Source of the DNA: Acidobacteriota bacterium
GTDB lineage: Bacteria; Acidobacteriota; Holophagae; Thermotomaculales; Thermotomaculaceae
Direction: 5' to 3'
Assembly: GCA_027038695.1 (NCBI GenBank)
Contig: JALWHA010000087.1
Span: 1 to 15,222 of the forward strand
Length of the DNA stretch: 15,222 nt
A program made the position numbers and the translations under genes. Below are positions 12,923-15,222 of this stretch, one piece after another. Numbering within the stretch: the stretch's first letter is position 1; each line of letters begins with the position of its first letter. The notes beneath the pieces are model-generated. The model was not told the origin of the DNA, made no database searches, and saw only the letters and a list, made by a program, of their open reading frames with translations.

Positions 12923-15222
12923 TTATTTAAAATTTTTTGTGTTTTCTCCCCGTCTAACCCCGGTTGCTATACCTTTGCCTATAATCTCAAAAAAGGATTT
13001 TATATTTTCGCCTGCTTTAATAAATGAGGGAAGGAAGAATATGGTAAATAAGGTTGAGGCAATAAGCCCGCCGACGGTTGCAATTCCAAGAGACTTCCAG
13101 ATATCCTGATTCTGCAATGAGCCCTGTTTCCCTAAAATCAAAGGAAGCATTCCCGCAACTGTGGTTAATGTGGTTAAAAGCATTGCCCTTACCCTCTTTA
13201 CAGAAGAGATTTCAGGGGATATACACCCTGTCTGCCTGTATAAATCAACATACAAAATGGCATCGTTTACCACTATTCCGAAAAGGAGTATAAGCCCTAT
13301 AAATGCCGAGGAATCAAAGCCGTATCCCCCCTTCCAGAATATCAGGAAAACCCCCACAAGGGAGAATGGAACGGAAAGCATTACGAGAAATGGGTAATAA
13401 AAAGACTCAAAGTATGCCGCAAGTATAAGGAAAATAACAAAAACCGTTATTAAATACCCTTTGTAAAGCATCTTTTTCTCTCTTTCACTCATAAAGTTGT
13501 CTTCCATCTTTTTTGTGTATCCAGCAGGCAGTTCAATCCGGTTAAATATCTTCTTTTTATACCTTTCAGCACCCTTAAACGAGCCTATGTAATTCCACAT
13601 TACCGTTGCCTTATACCTCTGGTTTTCCTTAACAATGGGAGTGCCCATCTTCCTTTCCTCAATCTTTATCAACTGTTTCAACTTGAAAAAACCGCTTTTT
13701 GTTTTGTATGTAAGGTTGTAAAGCCTCTGTTTTGTAAAAACATCGTTTCCGTAAAACCTAACTTCAAGACCCTTCTGGTCTCCTTTATACTTCACCCTCA
13801 ATGTGTAATCTGTCATTAAATTGGCGGAGATATAGGAAATCAAATCCTGCAAATCAATGCCGTGCTTTGTGATAAACTCTTTGTTAAACGAAATTACATA
13901 CTCTTTTGCATTGCCTGAAAACCAGAACCTTCTGTCAAATGAGATAACCGCACTCCTCACCCTTCTGGATTTTTTCAACACAAGTTTTTTAACATAGCCT
14001 GCTATCTCTTTCACCTTGTCGTAAACATACCCGCTTATTGATATTCTTGAACTGTAATACCCGCCTATACCTCCCGGGGAAGAGTAATAACTCTTGTCGT
14101 CAATGCCTGAAACAGACACAGTAATCCCCGCAAGGGGGGAAACAAGCGCTATTATCTTGTTTTTAAGTTGAAGTGGAACAAAGGTGTCTTTGTATTTATC
14201 TTTAAATTTTACAATCATATAGGCGCCCCTTTTGTGAACAGTCAAAACTTCTTCCTTGACAGCCCTGCTTTTTAAAACCTCTCTCTCCACAGGTGTTAAA
14301 ATGTCCACTATGGTTGAAATGTCAGCCTCTCCCGGCATTCTCACATATAAATAAACAGAATTGTTCTCAACCTGCCAGCCGAACCTTCCCGTCACAACAT
14401 CCCTTTTAAACCCCGAGTATGAATAATTGAAGATAAAAACAAACAGCAGGATAACAACAAGGTAAGCCTTTGAGATAAAAAAGAGAGGCTTTTCAAGAAA
14501 ATCAAAGGATATTAACAGTTTCTTTTTGCTTCCAATATTTGTGTAATAGAAAAACAGGGGAATTACGCTAAACGCTATAGCCATTGAAGAGAGAAGGGAA
14601 ATGACAACAGAGTAAACAAGGGGAAGGTAATAGTCTGCCATTCTTCCAGATATAAAAACAAATGAGAAGAATGCCCCTATTGTGGTAAAGGTTGATGCAA
14701 ACACGCTGCCGAATACTGATTTGCTTCCCCTTAAAACAGCCTCTTTTCTTTCAACCCCCTCAAGCAACAAATCCCTTATGCCTTCACTTACCACAATTGA
14801 ATTGTCAACAATCATTCCGAAGCCTAAAGCAAGCCCTGTCAAAGTAATAAGGTTAACCGACATTTTGAATAGAAAGAAAAAATCAATGGTTATTATGGAA
14901 GACAAAATAATTGAGAGGATTACAACAAGGGGGATTCTCAAAGAAAACAAAAACACAATCAAACTGACAAGAACGCATAGAAAGATGTAAAATGCCTTTA
15001 CCCCTAACTTTTCAATCTCCCTTTTTATATCCCTTCCCGTATCCTCAATAATCTTAAACCTTAAAAAGGGAAAGCGGGACTTCAACTCTTTTAACTTTTT
15101 GTGCACCTTCTCCGATACATTGACCGCATTTGCGTCGTTGTTTTTGTTAACGGTAATTGTAATGGCATCCATACCGTTTACCCTTGAAAGGGAGTTTAAA
15201 AGCCCGTAACCCTTGAAAACAG
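12923..15222 (-). CDS. RND-family efflux transporter, inner-membrane subunit (partial, N terminus outside window)
   Basis: The frame is open to the right edge of the window, giving about 765 residues of a protein usually near 1030; the first membrane helix and part of the porter domain are missing. An ATG at 15172 is internal, because sense codons continue upstream in frame and it lies inside the porter domain. Numbering from that Met, a cluster of membrane helices spans about 58-210, a second periplasmic domain about 255-560, and a last cluster about 565-725. The helix-4 proton-relay site reads IVDNSIVVSEG (121-131) in place of the AcrB-type VDDAIVVVEN. In helix 10 IVVNDAILYVD replaces the AcrB stretch with the essential lysine before NAIL. 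Such proteins export drugs, lipids or other hydrophobic compounds with an adaptor and TolC. The substrate is unknown. Two exported proteins follow closely. Confidence 0.92.
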   Translation of the reverse strand, partial: VFKGYGLLNSLSRVNGMDAITITVNKNNDANAVNVSEKVHKKLKELKSRFPFLRFKIIEDTGRDIKREIEKLGVKAFYIFLCVLVSLIVFLFSLRIPLVVILSIILSSIITIDFFFLFKMSVNLITLTGLALGFGMIVDNSIVVSEGIRDLLLEGVERKEAVLRGSKSVFGSVFASTFTTIGAFFSFVFISGRMADYYLPLVYSVVISLLSSMAIAFSVIPLFFYYTNIGSKKKLLISFDFLEKPLFFISKAYLVVILLFVFIFNYSYSGFKRDVVTGRFGWQVENNSVYLYVRMPGEADISTIVDILTPVEREVLKSRAVKEEVLTVHKRGAYMIVKFKDKYKDTFVPLQLKNKIIALVSPLAGITVSVSGIDDKSYYSSPGGIGGYYSSRISISGYVYDKVKEIAGYVKKLVLKKSRRVRSAVISFDRRFWFSGNAKEYVISFNKEFITKHGIDLQDLISYISANLMTDYTLRVKYKGDQKGLEVRFYGNDVFTKQRLYNLTYKTKSGFFKLKQLIKIEERKMGTPIVKENQRYKATVMWNYIGSFKGAERYKKKIFNRIELPAGYTKKMEDNFMSEREKKMLYKGYLITVFVIFLILAAYFESFYYPFLVMLSVPFSLVGVFLIFWKGGYGFDSSAFIGLILLFGIVVNDAILYVDLYRQTGCISPEISSVKRVRAMLLTTLTTVAGMLPLILGKQGSLQNQDIWKSLGIATVGGLIASTLFTIFFLPSFIKAGENIKSFFEIIGKGIATGVRRGENTKNFK

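Noticed and set aside
15170..15172. ATG at 15172 as the true start of the RND gene
   Set aside because: The frame stays open to the window edge with sense codons that fit the porter domain, and the protein would lack its first membrane helix; the gene continues to the right.
1..15222. CRISPR arrays, insertion sequences, tRNA or rRNA genes, attachment sites
   Set aside because: No regularly spaced repeats beyond the Pho boxes, no transposase or integrase motifs, no cloverleaf or rRNA-like sequence were seen on either strand.

Overview
The window is AT-rich and gene-dense. Almost every gene lies on the minus strand, so the biological reading direction is from the right end to the left. A TolC-type outer-membrane protein end, an RND exporter, a beta-barrel porin with a C-terminal aromatic residue and several signal peptides show a diderm (Gram-negative-type) bacterium. 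Arginine is often encoded by AGA/AGG and proteins are lysine-rich, which fits a low-GC and possibly thermophilic lineage. I cannot assign a phylum from sequence alone. There are no rRNA, tRNA, CRISPR or insertion-sequence signals.

Reading in transcription order, 15222-12923 is the C-terminal three quarters of an RND-family transporter, cut by the window edge. It is followed at short spacing by two exported proteins of unknown role (12894-11764 and 11723-10656); the first carries a sequence typical of six-bladed beta-propellers. Next come phoB and phoR (10573-8191), the phosphate two-component system. An 85-bp gap then carries a run of PhoB/PhoP-type boxes with an exact 11-bp period, followed by a seven-gene operon: an outer-membrane porin, pstS, pstC, pstA, pstB, phoU and a small membrane-anchored protein of unknown function (8105-2294). 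Together these give a full route for scarce phosphate: outer-membrane pore, periplasmic capture, ABC import, feedback through PhoU to PhoR, and transcription control by PhoB on the boxes.

The left end is separate. A plus-strand cupin gene (1937-2302) is divergent from a minus-strand pair: a PD-(D/E)XK nuclease-like protein and a SAM-dependent O-methyltransferase-like protein (1805-97). The pair has a good candidate promoter. The methyltransferase runs tail-to-tail into the last codons of a plus-strand TolC-family gene at positions 2-100.

The best leads are the tandem Pho-box array with Bacillus-like TTAACA units in a diderm, the porin built into the pst operon, the unknown membrane protein after phoU, and a phoB promoter placed so that its mRNA would be leaderless. 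No gap exceeds 300 bp. I did not find a clear new defence or mobile system.
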